Positions 8,711 to 16,964 of a DNA stretch of 64,000 bases are shown here, one piece after another. Under the pieces are notes generated by a model. That model ran no database searches, had not been told where the DNA came from, and saw nothing but the letters and a program-made list of their open reading frames with translations. Numbering within the stretch: position 1 is the stretch's first letter; each line of letters begins with the position of its first letter. This DNA comes from Lysobacter sp. (lineage in GTDB: Bacteria > Pseudomonadota > Gammaproteobacteria > Xanthomonadales > Xanthomonadaceae). The position numbers and the translations under genes were made by a program. The stretch is from NCBI GenBank assembly GCA_008015835.1, contig SSGH01000010.1, positions 362,871 through 426,870 of the forward strand, in the 5' to 3' direction.

Positions 8711-9238
8711 TCAGATCGAACCGCCGCACTTACCCTCGCCGCATTTGCCTTCGCCGGCTTTCTTTTCGCCGCCGCACTTGCCTTCGCCGGCCTTGGCGCC
8801 GCCGCATTTGCCTTCGCCGCACTTGCCTTCGTGCGTGGCTTTCATTTCTTCGGCGCTGATCGAGCCGTCCTTGTTGGTGTCGTGCTTGGCGAAATTGCCG
8901 CCGCCGTTCTTGTGCGCGGCGTCGTATTCGGCCTTGGAAATCTTGCCGTCCTTATTGGTGTCCATCTTGTCCATACCGCACTTGCCTTCGCCGCACTTGG
9001 CTTCCGCGGCTTTCTGGCCGCCGCACTTGCCTTCGCCGCATTTGGCTTCCGCGGCTTTCTGTTCGCCGCCGCACTTGCCTTCGCCGCACTTGGCTTCGGC
9101 CGCCTTCTCGCCGGCGGGGGCCGCGCCGAGCAGATAGCCTTGGCTCAAGGGGGTCGACGCGAACGCGGAACCGGACAGCAGCAGACCGCCGGCCAGGGCG
9201 GTGGACACTGCGATCGCGACGGGTTTCTTGCTGGACAT
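8711..9238 (-). CDS. Secreted EGKCG-repeat metallophore precursor with two EF-hands (HvfA/bufferin-like RiPP)
   Basis: A 175-residue precursor. Start MSSKK is chosen because GAGGAG lies nine bases upstream. Residues 1 to about 27 form a Sec signal peptide ending SGSAFA. The mature part carries eleven cysteines, all in E(G/A)KCG motifs: three EAKCG (48, 64, 79) and eight EGKCG (53, 69, 84, 137, 142, 152, 163, 168). Residues 93-104 and 120-131 are canonical EF-hand loops (DTNKDGKISKAE, DTNKDGSISAEE) that split the Cys repeats 6+5. EGKCG is the motif modified by MNIO enzymes in HvfA-type precursors, giving copper-binding groups. Ca-binding and copper-binding here are inference. It lies between the ECF sigma and DUF692 genes in one minus-strand operon. 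Confidence 0.9.
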   Translation of the reverse strand: MSSKKPVAIAVSTALAGGLLLSGSAFASTPLSQGYLLGAAPAGEKAAEAKCGEGKCGGEQKAAEAKCGEGKCGGQKAAEAKCGEGKCGMDKMDTNKDGKISKAEYDAAHKNGGGNFAKHDTNKDGSISAEEMKATHEGKCGEGKCGGAKAGEGKCGGEKKAGEGKCGEGKCGGSI

Positions 9239-9314
9239 GCTGATGATCTCCTCGGGGTGGTTGTCCATGTGGGTGGACGAATGCTAACGCGGGTGGCGAC
9301 GGGATGACACCCCG

Positions 9315-9866
9315 TCAGACGGTATAGGGCAGCGCATCGAGCGGGACTTCGGGCGACAGATATTGTCGAGCCAAACTTCTCGCCCGATGAAGACGGGCTT
9401 TGGCGGCTTCCGGATGCAGCGCGAGCGTTTCGGCGATTTCGGCGGTGGTCAGACCTTCCAAATCGCGCATCAGGATGATTTCGCGGTAGTGCTGCGGCAG
9501 CGCGGCCAGGGCCGCGGCCACGTCGTGGATCAAACCGCTCGGCGCCGGCGCGTGCGGGCCGTCGATTTCCTCCAAATCGCAGGGCTCCATCAGCACGTAG
9601 CGCGTCGCGCGCTTCAAGCGATTGCATTCGCGCTTGACGATTCGGAACAGCCAGGAGGCGTAGGCTTCGAGCGCGCGGAGGCCGCCGATCTTGCGCGACA
9701 CCAGCAGCATGCTTTCCTGCACGGCGTCTTCCACGTCGTTCACCGCGCAGTGGTACTCGGCGTAGCGGCGAAGATCCTGCCGCGAGCGGACCAGCACGCG
9801 CTCCAACGCGCGGCGATCGCCCGAGCGCGCGGCGAGTAGGCAAGTTTGGAAGTCGGGGTCGCGCAT
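9315..9866 (-). CDS. ECF-type RNA polymerase sigma factor
   Basis: A 183-residue sigma-70 family protein with only regions 2 and 4. Region 2 includes DVEDAVQESMLLVSRK and AYASWLFRIVKRECN; region 4 includes LPQHYREIILMRDLEGLTTAEIAETL, a helix-turn-helix, then KARLHRARSLARQ. An AGGA motif precedes the ATG. It lies 76 bp upstream of the metallophore precursor on the same strand and probably drives that operon, possibly with autoregulation. No anti-sigma gene is adjacent: the next upstream feature is the convergent-side phoU region. The signal it responds to cannot be read from sequence. Confidence 0.88.
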   Translation of the reverse strand: MRDPDFQTCLLAARSGDRRALERVLVRSRQDLRRYAEYHCAVNDVEDAVQESMLLVSRKIGGLRALEAYASWLFRIVKRECNRLKRATRYVLMEPCDLEEIDGPHAPAPSGLIHDVAAALAALPQHYREIILMRDLEGLTTAEIAETLALHPEAAKARLHRARSLARQYLSPEVPLDALPYTV

Positions 9867-10037
9867 CGCATCGTTCCTGAAGGGGGCGCACGCCGAAGCG
9901 GGGTGCGTTGACGTTCCAAAGAGTTAGTCGCGGCTTCGCAGGTTGCTCGGGGAGCGATCGATTACCGAAATTTTAACGGTTTTGTTTATTTTCGATTCAG
10001 TCTGGGGCGCTCTGGATCGAAATCCGAGCGCGGTCTC

Positions 10038-10073
10038 AAAAGCGCGGGGCGAGCCTCGAAGGACTCGCCCCGC
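10038..10073 (-). terminator. Rho-independent terminator of the pst-phoU operon
   Basis: A GCGGGGCGAG/CTCGCCCCGC stem (10044-10053, 10064-10073) is followed on the minus strand by GCTTTT. It lies 70 bp after the phoU stop codon. Confidence 0.8.
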
Positions 10074-10145
10074 TTCATCGCGCCTGCTGCGCCGTTCGCC
10101 GCATGCGTTGCGCCGCCGCCGCCGCCGGCGTCCAGCGTGTTGGGC

Positions 10146-10847
10146 TCAGCCGACCGTGCCGGTCTCGTCGTGTTTGGTCCGCGGCGGCAGCGGCAATTCG
10201 CCGTATTCCTGGAACCACACGTTCTCGGCGATGTTGGTGGCGTGATCGCCCACGCGCTCCAGGTTCTTGGCCATGAACAGCAGATGCGTGCAGGGCGTGA
10301 TCGCGCGCGCGTCTTCCATCATGTACGTGAGCAATTCGCGGAACAGCCCGGTGTACTGCGTATCGACCTCGGCGTCGCGGGCGCGCACCCGCTGCGCGGC
10401 CTCGGCGTCGCCTTCGCTGTAGGCGTGCAGCACTTCGCGCACCTGGGTCACGACCAACTCGCCCAGCGCGCTCAAGCCGCGGGTATGCGGCAGCGGCGGG
10501 GCGAGGTTCAACGCGATCGAACGCTTGGCCATGTTCGAGGCGTAATCGCCGATGCGCTCGATATCCGAGGCGATCCGCAGCGCGGCCAGGATTTCGCGCA
10601 GGTCGCGCGCGAGCGGGCCGCGCAGCGCCAGCTTCATCGCATCGTGACCGACGCGCAGTTCGAGCGCGTCGATCGCTTCGTCGTTAGCGATGATGCGCTC
10701 GGCGGCGCGATCGTCGCGGCGTTCGATCACGTCCAACGCCGCTTCCAGTTGCGACGCCGCCATTTCGCCCATGCGCAGGATTTCGTCGTGCAGTTGCCGG
10801 CGTTCGTCGTCGTGGCTTTTGACGATATGTTGGTGTTGGTTGTTCAT
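10146..10847 (-). CDS. phoU: Phosphate signalling protein PhoU
   Basis: A 233-residue all-helical protein with two three-helix PhoU repeats, each with the conserved acidic/metal motif: IASDIERIGDYASNMAK in the first half and MAKNLERVGDHATNIAE in the second. PhoU links PstSCAB transport state to the PhoR kinase and shuts off the Pho regulon in high phosphate. It is the last gene of the pst operon, 52 bp after pstB. No phoB or phoR lies within the window. Confidence 0.96.
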   Translation of the reverse strand: MNNQHQHIVKSHDDERRQLHDEILRMGEMAASQLEAALDVIERRDDRAAERIIANDEAIDALELRVGHDAMKLALRGPLARDLREILAALRIASDIERIGDYASNMAKRSIALNLAPPLPHTRGLSALGELVVTQVREVLHAYSEGDAEAAQRVRARDAEVDTQYTGLFRELLTYMMEDARAITPCTHLLFMAKNLERVGDHATNIAENVWFQEYGELPLPPRTKHDETGTVG

Positions 10848-10899
10848 CGTGCGGAGGCTCGGTCTTGGGAGTCGACGGATCGAGAGGGCGATCGGCGCC

Positions 10900-11838
10900 T
10901 TACCCGAATCGGCCGGTGATGTAGTCTTCGGTCTGCTGTTTCGACGGCGACGAGAAAATCTTTTCGGTCGAATCGTGTTCGATCAGATCGCCCAGGTACA
11001 TGAAGGCGGTGAAATCCGAGACGCGCGCCGCCTGCTGCATGTTGTGGGTGACGATGGCGATGGTGTAGTCGCGCTTGAGTTCTTCGATCAACTGCTCGAT
11101 GCGGCTGGTCGAAATCGGGTCGAGCGCCGACGTCGGTTCGTCGAGCAACAGCACTTCCGGACGCAGCGCCACCGCGCGCGCGATGCACAGCCGCTGCTGT
11201 TGGCCGCCGGACAGGCCGAGCGCGCTTTGGCCGAGCTTGTCCTTCACTTCGTCCCACAGCGCGGCCTGCCGCAGCGCTTCTTCGACGCGCGCGGCCATGT
11301 CGGCCTTGGCGAGACGTTCGTGATGCCGAATGCCGTAGGCGACGTTCTCGAAGATCGTCATCGGGAACGGCACCGGCTTCTGGAACACCATGCCGACCTT
11401 GCTGCGCAGGCGATTCATCGGATATTTCGGGTCGAGAATGTTCTCGCCGTCCAGCAGCACTTGCCCTTTCGCTTCCTGCTTCGGGTACAGCGCATAAATC
11501 CGGTTGAAGATACGTAGCAGCGTCGACTTGCCGCAGCCGGAGGGGCCGATGAGCGCGGTGACGCGCTTCTCGGGAATCTCCAGTTCGATGTTCTTCAGCG
11601 CGTGGAATTTGTCGTAATAGAAATCCAGGCCGCGCGCGGCGAGTTTCACCGGCGCGATCGGCGCGGCGTCGCGATGGGTCGCGGCGATATTCATGCGCGG
11701 CGCGTGTTGGGACGGATGTTGTAGATCGTTCATGTGCGAAGTCCAGCGGCTGCCGGTGGTGGTGTCCTCGGCGACGGCGTCGTCGTCGAGGGCGATGCGG
11801 TGCGCGTCCGAGCCGCGCGTGCGAGGCGTATCAGTCAT
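10900..11838 (-). CDS. pstB: Phosphate ABC transporter ATP-binding protein PstB
   Basis: A 312-residue ABC ATPase energising phosphate import. It shows Walker [11 protein letters not shown]-loop VFQKPVPFP, signature LSGGQQQR, Walker [13 protein letters not shown] and switch His IVTHN; the C-terminus ends with the PstB-typical YITGRFG. Reading from the first ATG adds about 50 residues before the conserved [15 protein letters not shown]. An internal start (MNDLQHP or MNIAATH) would give the usual length of about 260. The first ATG overlaps the pstA stop by 8 bp. Confidence 0.95.
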   Translation of the reverse strand: MTDTPRTRGSDAHRIALDDDAVAEDTTTGSRWTSHMNDLQHPSQHAPRMNIAATHRDAAPIAPVKLAARGLDFYYDKFHALKNIELEIPEKRVTALIGPSGCGKSTLLRIFNRIYALYPKQEAKGQVLLDGENILDPKYPMNRLRSKVGMVFQKPVPFPMTIFENVAYGIRHHERLAKADMAARVEEALRQAALWDEVKDKLGQSALGLSGGQQQRLCIARAVALRPEVLLLDEPTSALDPISTSRIEQLIEELKRDYTIAIVTHNMQQAARVSDFTAFMYLGDLIEHDSTEKIFSSPSKQQTEDYITGRFG

Positions 11839-12721
11839 TGGAAATCTTGTTGCGCAGCAAAACGAAGCGGGCCACGAGGCTGGTCGACAGCACGAACAGG
11901 GTGAGCACTAGCGCACCGGCCCAGGCGATTTGCTCCCAGTTCTCGAAGCCGCTGCCGGCGAAGCGATACATCACCAGCGGCACGGCGGACATCGCGCCGG
12001 TCACGTCGGTGGTGAGATAAGCGTTGCCGAAAGCGGTGAACAACAGCGGCGCGGTTTCGCCGGAAATGCGGGCGAGCGCGAGCAGAACGCCGGTGACGAT
12101 GCCCGGCAGGGCCGAGCGATACAGCACCTGCACGATCACCTTCCACTGCGGGACGCCGAGGGACAGCGCGGCCTCGCGCATCTGCACCGGCACCAAGCGC
12201 AGCATTTCGTCGGTGGTGCGCACCACCACCGGCAGCACGATGAACGCGAGCGCGACCGCGCCGGCGATCGCCGAGAACTTACCGTCGCTCAGCCACATCA
12301 CGAACACGGCGTAGACGAACAAGCCCAGCACGATCGACGGCGCCGACAGCAGAATGTCGTTGACGAAGCGCACGATCGTGCCGAGTTTGCGGCGGTGGCC
12401 GTATTCGGCCAGCCACGTGCCCGCGGCGATGCCCAGCGGCGTGCCGATCAGCAGGCCCATGCCGCACATCAGCATGCTGCCGACGAAGGCGTTGCGCAGG
12501 CCGCCGACTTCCAGCGGCGGCGGTTGATCCTGCGCGAACAGCGCGAGATTCAGATTGGCGAACCCTTTGGAGAGCAGGGTCCATAGAATCCAGCCGAGAA
12601 ACGCCAAACCGAACAGCGCGGCCGCGCAGGCCATGCCCACGGCCAGGATATTGACGAAATTCCGACGGGCGTATAGCCGCTTGGTGGCCGGATCGAGCTT
12701 CGCGGAGACGGGCGCGTTCAT
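11831..12721 (-). CDS. pstA: Phosphate ABC transporter permease PstA
   Basis: A 296-residue inner-membrane permease with about six hydrophobic segments. It has the ABC-importer EAA-type cytoplasmic loop ([30 protein letters not shown]) and the PstA-typical [12 protein letters not shown]. Its ATG overlaps the pstC TGA as ATGA, and its stop overlaps pstB, so pstC-A-B are tightly coupled. Confidence 0.95.
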   Translation of the reverse strand: MNAPVSAKLDPATKRLYARRNFVNILAVGMACAAALFGLAFLGWILWTLLSKGFANLNLALFAQDQPPPLEVGGLRNAFVGSMLMCGMGLLIGTPLGIAAGTWLAEYGHRRKLGTIVRFVNDILLSAPSIVLGLFVYAVFVMWLSDGKFSAIAGAVALAFIVLPVVVRTTDEMLRLVPVQMREAALSLGVPQWKVIVQVLYRSALPGIVTGVLLALARISGETAPLLFTAFGNAYLTTDVTGAMSAVPLVMYRFAGSGFENWEQIAWAGALVLTLFVLSTSLVARFVLLRNKISND

Positions 12722-13689
12722 CAGTTACCCTCCTTGCGCGCCAGTTGCAGCAGCATCAAACGCGCCGCGGCCAGCACCACGAACGTCACGATGAACAGCA
12801 CGAAACCGAGCAGCAACAAGGCCGCGCGATAGTCGTCGGTCGCTTCGCCGAAGTCGTTGGCGATCAATGCGGCGATCGTAGTGCTCGGCTCCAGCAGCGA
12901 CTTGGTGAAGACCACGTTGTTGCCGATCACGAACGCCACCGCCATGGTTTCGCCCAGCGCGCGCCCCAAGCCGAGAAACACGCCGCCGATCACCGCGGAC
13001 CGGGTGTAGGGCAGGACGATGTCCCAGACCACTTCCCAGCGCGTGGAGCCGAGCGCGTAGGCCGATTCCTTCAAGCGGCCGGGCACGGTGAGGAACACTT
13101 CGCGCATCACCGAGGAGATGAACGGCACCACCATGATCGCGAGCACCAAACCGGAAGTCAGCATGCCCGCGCCGATCGGCGGTCCTTGGAACAAAGCGCC
13201 GATCACCGGCAACGGGCCGAGATGGTCGTTGAGCCAGGGAATCACGCTGTCGCGCATCACCGGCATCAATACGAAAAAGCCCCACATGCCGTAGATGATC
13301 GACGGCACGCCCGCGAGCAGTTCGATCGCGGTGCCGACCGGCGTGCGCAGCCAGCGCGGCGCGACCTCGGTCAAAAAGAACGCGATGCCGAAGCTGACCG
13401 GCACGGCGATCAGCATCGCGATCACGGCCGTCACCACGGTGCCGTAGATCGGCACCAGCGCGCCGTATTTGTTTTCGACCGGGTTCCAGTCGCTGGAGAA
13501 GAAGAAGTCGGCGCCCTGCGAGAACAGCACGCTGCGGCCGCCCCACAGCATCGACAGGGCGGCGCCGGCCAACGTGAACAGTACGAACACGGCGACGGCG
13601 GTGATCGCCCATTTGAACGCGCGGTCGTGGCGCGCGTCGGCGAGGTCGCGACCGATCGGTTTCGAGGCGGGAGATTGGGCGATGCTCAT
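12721..13689 (-). CDS. pstC: Phosphate ABC transporter permease PstC
   Basis: A 322-residue permease partner of PstA. Six membrane segments follow a short cytoplasmic N-terminus. Motifs include LAGVPSIIYGMWGFFVLMP and the EAA loop ESAYALGSTRWEVVWDIVLP. Start MSIAQSP is taken at 13689, since further-upstream residues look non-coding. A PHO-box-like element lies about 80 bp upstream, and a terminator separates the gene from pstS. Confidence 0.95.
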   Translation of the reverse strand: MSIAQSPASKPIGRDLADARHDRAFKWAITAVAVFVLFTLAGAALSMLWGGRSVLFSQGADFFFSSDWNPVENKYGALVPIYGTVVTAVIAMLIAVPVSFGIAFFLTEVAPRWLRTPVGTAIELLAGVPSIIYGMWGFFVLMPVMRDSVIPWLNDHLGPLPVIGALFQGPPIGAGMLTSGLVLAIMVVPFISSVMREVFLTVPGRLKESAYALGSTRWEVVWDIVLPYTRSAVIGGVFLGLGRALGETMAVAFVIGNNVVFTKSLLEPSTTIAALIANDFGEATDDYRAALLLLGFVLFIVTFVVLAAARLMLLQLARKEGN

Positions 13690-13768
13690 CGGAAGGCGTG
13701 AGGAGGCGAGGTTCTGAGCGCGAATCCGGCGGCGAACGCGCCGAATCGGACTATCAGATGATTTTTTC

Positions 13769-13786
13769 GTGACATCCGTATGACAG
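13769..13786 (-). promoter_or_regulatory. PHO box upstream of pstC
   Basis: Minus-strand CTGTCAT-ACGG-ATGTCAC, two 7-bp half-sites in 11-bp phase, is close to the E. coli PhoB consensus (CTGTCAT repeats with 4-bp spacers). Thirteen bases downstream lies GATAGT, a possible -10. It suggests pstCAB-phoU has its own phosphate-regulated promoter besides read-through from pstS. Confidence 0.7.
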
Positions 13787-13886
13787 CGCGTCATCCGGAT
13801 GTCGCGAACGCGGAGTATTTGCGCCGTCCGTTGCGCGCGATCGATGGGGCATACGACAGTCGAACCGCCGAGCGCATCGTCCGTCT

Positions 13887-13911
13887 AAAAAAAGCGGGCC
13901 CGAAGGCCCGC
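13887..13911 (-). terminator. Terminator between pstS and pstC
   Basis: A GCGGGCC-loop-GGCCCGC stem (13894-13900, 13905-13911) is followed on the minus strand by seven T. It lies 36 bp after the pstS stop and would raise pstS mRNA relative to pstCAB. Confidence 0.85.
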
Positions 13912-13946
13912 AAGGAGGGAGGATGCGATGCGATGCGATCGTCGGA

Positions 13947-14966
13947 TCAATACGGCATGGTCTTGGCCCAGTAGGCCTCGATCTGCTTGACCAAGGCTTC
14001 GGGCAGCGGCACGTAGTCCAGTGATTTGGCCTGCGCGTCGCCGTTGGCGTAGACCCAGCGGAAGAATTCCTTAGCGCTCTTCGCGCCCGCGGCGTTCTTC
14101 GGCTTCTTGTACATCAGAATGAAGTTGGTGGCGGCGATCGGCCAGGCGTTCTCGCCCGGGGCGTTCGTCATGACCAGATAGAAATCTTTCGCCGTCGCCC
14201 AATTCGCGCTGTTCGCGGCGGCCTGGAAGCTCTCTTCGTTCGGCAACACGAATTTGCCGGCCGCATTCTTCATCCGCGCATAAGCGAGCTTGTTCTGCAG
14301 CGCGTAGGAGAATTCGACGTAGCCGATACCTCCCTTGATTTGCTTGACGTACGCGGTGACGCCTTCGTTGCCCTTACCGCCGACGCCGACCGGCCATTTC
14401 ACCGAATTGCCTTCGCCGACCTTGGTTTTCCATTCCGGGCTGACTTTCGACAGATAGTTGACGAAATTGAACGTCGTGCCCGAACCGTCCGAGCGGCGCA
14501 CCACCGTGATCTTCATCGCCGGCAGATTGACGCCGCCGTTGAGCGCCTCGATCTTCGGGTCGTTCCACATCGTCACGTTGCCCAAGAAGATGTCGGCCAG
14601 CAGCGGGCCATCGAACTTCAGCGCGCCGGCTTGCACGCCCGGAACGTTGACCACCGGAACCACGCCGCCGATCACCGACGGGAACTGGGCCAAGCCCGCT
14701 TTCGCCAGATCTTCGGGCTTCAACGGCGCGTCCGACGAACCGAAATCGACCGTGCCGGCCTTGATCTGAGCGATACCGCCGCCCGAACCGATCGACTGAT
14801 AGTTGACCTTGATGTTCTTGAGCTTCGCGTAGTCGGCCGACCATTTGGTCATGACCGGGAACACGAAGGTGGCGCCGGCGCCGGTGATGTCTTCGGCCTG
14901 AACGCCGAAGGCGGCGCTGGCGGCGACGACCAAAGCGGCGGCGCGGAATTTGAGGGAATTGAGCAC
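13947..14966 (-). CDS. pstS: Periplasmic phosphate-binding protein PstS
   Basis: A protein of about 339 residues. The GTG start at 14964-14966 is preferred to the ATG at 14985-14987 because AGGAG lies seven bases before the GTG. It begins with a signal peptide (LNSLKFRAAALVVAASAAFGVQA). Mature motifs typical of PstS: ITGAGATFVFPVMTKW, YQSIGSGGGIAQIKAG, DFGSSDAPL, VRRSDGSGTTFNFVNYLS and GYVEFSYALQ. It captures phosphate for PstCAB. Divergent from the porin, with PHO-box repeats in the 407-bp gap between them. Confidence 0.95.
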   Translation of the reverse strand: MLNSLKFRAAALVVAASAAFGVQAEDITGAGATFVFPVMTKWSADYAKLKNIKVNYQSIGSGGGIAQIKAGTVDFGSSDAPLKPEDLAKAGLAQFPSVIGGVVPVVNVPGVQAGALKFDGPLLADIFLGNVTMWNDPKIEALNGGVNLPAMKITVVRRSDGSGTTFNFVNYLSKVSPEWKTKVGEGNSVKWPVGVGGKGNEGVTAYVKQIKGGIGYVEFSYALQNKLAYARMKNAAGKFVLPNEESFQAAANSANWATAKDFYLVMTNAPGENAWPIAATNFILMYKKPKNAAGAKSAKEFFRWVYANGDAQAKSLDYVPLPEALVKQIEAYWAKTMPY

Positions 14967-15032
14967 GGAGGACTCCTGAAAGGGCATGACGAGCCGGGCG
15001 GTCCCGGGACCGCGCCATTGAAGCCAAGCTCC

Positions 15033-15072
15033 GTGACAGTCTCGTGTTTGAAATATGACGATAAAATGACGG
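15033..15072 (-). promoter_or_regulatory. PHO-box repeats upstream of pstS
   Basis: On the minus strand, CCGTCAT-TTTA-TCGTCAT (plus 15055-15072) forms one 7+4+7 box. A third half-site, CTGTCAC (15033-15039), lies exactly 22 bp further downstream in the same 11-bp phase. They precede pstS by about 70-105 bp. Confidence 0.7.
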
Positions 15073-15180
15073 CTGTCGTATGGGCGACTCGCGGGCGAGG
15101 CCATCGCCGCGTTTCGCGGCGATGAGACCTTTCGTAGCGGGGGTGCCCCGCGGCCGCGGTGGGCGCGGACCGACACTGCG

Positions 15181-15220
15181 CTGTCACCTCGGTGTCATGT
15201 TTGGCTCATGCGAATGTCAC
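15181..15220 (+). promoter_or_regulatory. Tandem PHO-box array upstream of the porin gene
   Basis: Four 7-bp half-sites at exact 11-bp spacing: CTGTCAC (15181), GTGTCAT (15192), GGCTCAT (15203, weakest) and ATGTCAC (15214). This matches two adjacent PhoB boxes. The array lies about 155 bp before the porin start and points toward it. Confidence 0.75.
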
Positions 15221-15373
15221 ATTTCGGGCTCACGCTGCCGCCCTGCGCCGCATCGCGCTTCGGCTTCGCCGCGCCGGCCGCTCGTTCGAGGGCCATCGCC
15301 GGAGCGAGCCCGCCGGAATCGCTTCGCCCGTCTCGCCGGCACATCATTCACTTCACTTCAGGAACTCAATCGC

Positions 15374-16675
15374 ATGCGTCATTCCATTCTCGCGCTCGCT
15401 GTGGGCGTCGCGCTCGCCGGCACCAGTCTGTCCGCTTCGGCGCAATCCAGGGACGCCGAAATCGCGGAGCTGAAGGCGCAGATCGCCGAATTGATGGAAA
15501 AGGTCCAGTCGCTCGAAGAACGCAGCGACGCGCAGTCGGACGTGAACGTCGACACCGCGCAGAAGCTGGACGATATCGCGGTGAAGACGCCGAAAGTCGA
15601 GACCAAGGGCGGCATCAAGATCACTTCCGCCGACGGCAAGTTCGAAGCCAACGTTAACGGTCGCGTCCATTTCGATGCCTACACCTTCGATCGCGACATC
15701 GTCGACACCACCGGCACCACCGAATTCCGCCGCGCGCGCTTGACCCTGTCCGGCAAAGCGTTGGGCTGGGAATACAAGATGGAGCAAGACTTCGGCGCCG
15801 GCACCAATCTCGACGGTCTGCGCGATCTCTACATCGCCAAGAACGCGCTGGGCGGCAAGTTCACCATCGGTCATTTCAAGCCCTATCGTTCGATGGAAGA
15901 ACTGACCAGCTCGAACGAAATCCTGATGATGGAGCGTCCGTTCTCCTCGGCCACCGGTCTGTTCAACGCGCGTCAGTTCCAGCAAGGCGTCGCTTACCTG
16001 CGCGCGGGCGAGAACTACACCGCGGGGCTGTCGGTGTTCAATCTGCGCAGTGCCGCCGGCGTCCGCAACGAAGGCATGGGCTACGCCGGCCGCGTGACCT
16101 ACGCGCCGATCAACAGAGATAACAGCACGCTGCATCTCGGCGGTTGGTTCAGTTCGGAAGACCTCAACAAGGGCTCGGCCACGACCACCGCCGTCGCGAA
16201 CTACGCCGGCCGTCGCGGTCCGTCGCTGACCATCGCCAGCATCAACGGCACCGGCGGCGACAAGATCACCGCGTACGGCGCGGAAGTCGCGGGTTCGTTC
16301 GGTCCGGCGTTCTTCCAGGGCGAATACGTGAAGTCGACCTACGAACAGCCGTTCCGCTCGCCCGATCAGGACATCACCTCGTGGTATCTGCAGGGCAGTT
16401 GGATCCTCAACGGCGGCCACAAGGCGTACAAGCCGGCGACCGGCGTGTTCGCTTCGCCGAAAGTCGGCGACAAGGGCCTGTGGGAACTGACCGCGCGCTA
16501 CGACACCATCGAAAACAAGGACATCGCCAACCGCGAAGCCACGAGCCTGTTGTTCGGCGTGAACTACTACGTCAATCCGAACCTGCGTTTCATGTTCAAC
16601 TACACGCAGGGCGAAAACGAAAGCAACGGCGACGAAACCGGCCAGTACGCACTGCGCACGCAATTCGCGTTCTGA
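15374..16675 (+). CDS. Phosphate-selective porin, OprO/OprP family
   Basis: A 433-residue outer-membrane beta-barrel. A signal peptide (about residues 1-24, ending SASAQS) is followed by a short coiled-coil (DAEIAELKAQIAELMEKVQSLEER) as in OprP-type trimers. The 16-strand porin domain then begins GKFEANVNGRVHFDAY and TEFRRARLTLSGKALGWEYKMEQDF. The C-terminal residue is Phe (LRTQFAF), the usual barrel-assembly signal. CAGGAA precedes the ATG. Divergence from pstS and the upstream PHO-box array indicate phosphate (or polyphosphate) uptake under starvation. Confidence 0.93.
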   Translation: MRHSILALAVGVALAGTSLSASAQSRDAEIAELKAQIAELMEKVQSLEERSDAQSDVNVDTAQKLDDIAVKTPKVETKGGIKITSADGKFEANVNGRVHFDAYTFDRDIVDTTGTTEFRRARLTLSGKALGWEYKMEQDFGAGTNLDGLRDLYIAKNALGGKFTIGHFKPYRSMEELTSSNEILMMERPFSSATGLFNARQFQQGVAYLRAGENYTAGLSVFNLRSAAGVRNEGMGYAGRVTYAPINRDNSTLHLGGWFSSEDLNKGSATTTAVANYAGRRGPSLTIASINGTGGDKITAYGAEVAGSFGPAFFQGEYVKSTYEQPFRSPDQDITSWYLQGSWILNGGHKAYKPATGVFASPKVGDKGLWELTARYDTIENKDIANREATSLLFGVNYYVNPNLRFMFNYTQGENESNGDETGQYALRTQFAF

Positions 16676-16711
16676 TCCGCGCCACCGTCTCTCTCCCCCC
16701 GATGTACTTCG

Positions 16712-16739
16712 AGCCCCGGCGCAAGCCGGGGCTCTTTTT
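16712..16739 (+). terminator. Rho-independent terminator of the porin gene
   Basis: A 9-bp AGCCCCGGC/GCCGGGGCT stem with GCAA loop and CTTTTT tail, 36 bp after the stop. Confidence 0.9.
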
Positions 16740-16785
16740 GCGTCGAGGTAGGCGAAGCGCGAATGGATCGATCGCCCAATGGACT

Positions 16786-16857
16786 GTAAGAGCGACGCGA
16801 GTCGCGACGTTCGCCGTCTCGACGAAAAGAGCGGTCGCGACTCGCGTCGCATCTTAC
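16786..16857. repeat. REP-C palindromes, inverted pair
   Basis: GTAAGAGCGACGCGAGTCGCGAC at 16786-16808 and its inverted copy at 16834-16857. The head GTAAG is one step from GTAG. A further CTCCTAC (reverse of GTAGGAG) follows at about 16869. The pair lies between the porin terminator and the 3' end of nth. Confidence 0.85.
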
Positions 16858-16964
16858 GATGCTCCTACGGTTCGGCGGCGGAGCTTGGCGTGAATGCGCG
16901 AGTGCATCATGGCGCTGATGCGACGATGCCGCGTTCGCGGCTTACGATCGTGCCGCTGTTTCGA

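Noticed and set aside
7665..9307. Plus-strand frames with LPSPHLPSP or AFAFAALAF repeats
   Set aside because: They are the antisense of the EGKCG repeat gene; the minus strand has signal peptide, EF-hands and a good ribosome site.
15353..16852. 499-codon frame antisense to the porin
   Set aside because: No family features; the plus strand is a complete OprO/P-like porin with C-terminal Phe.
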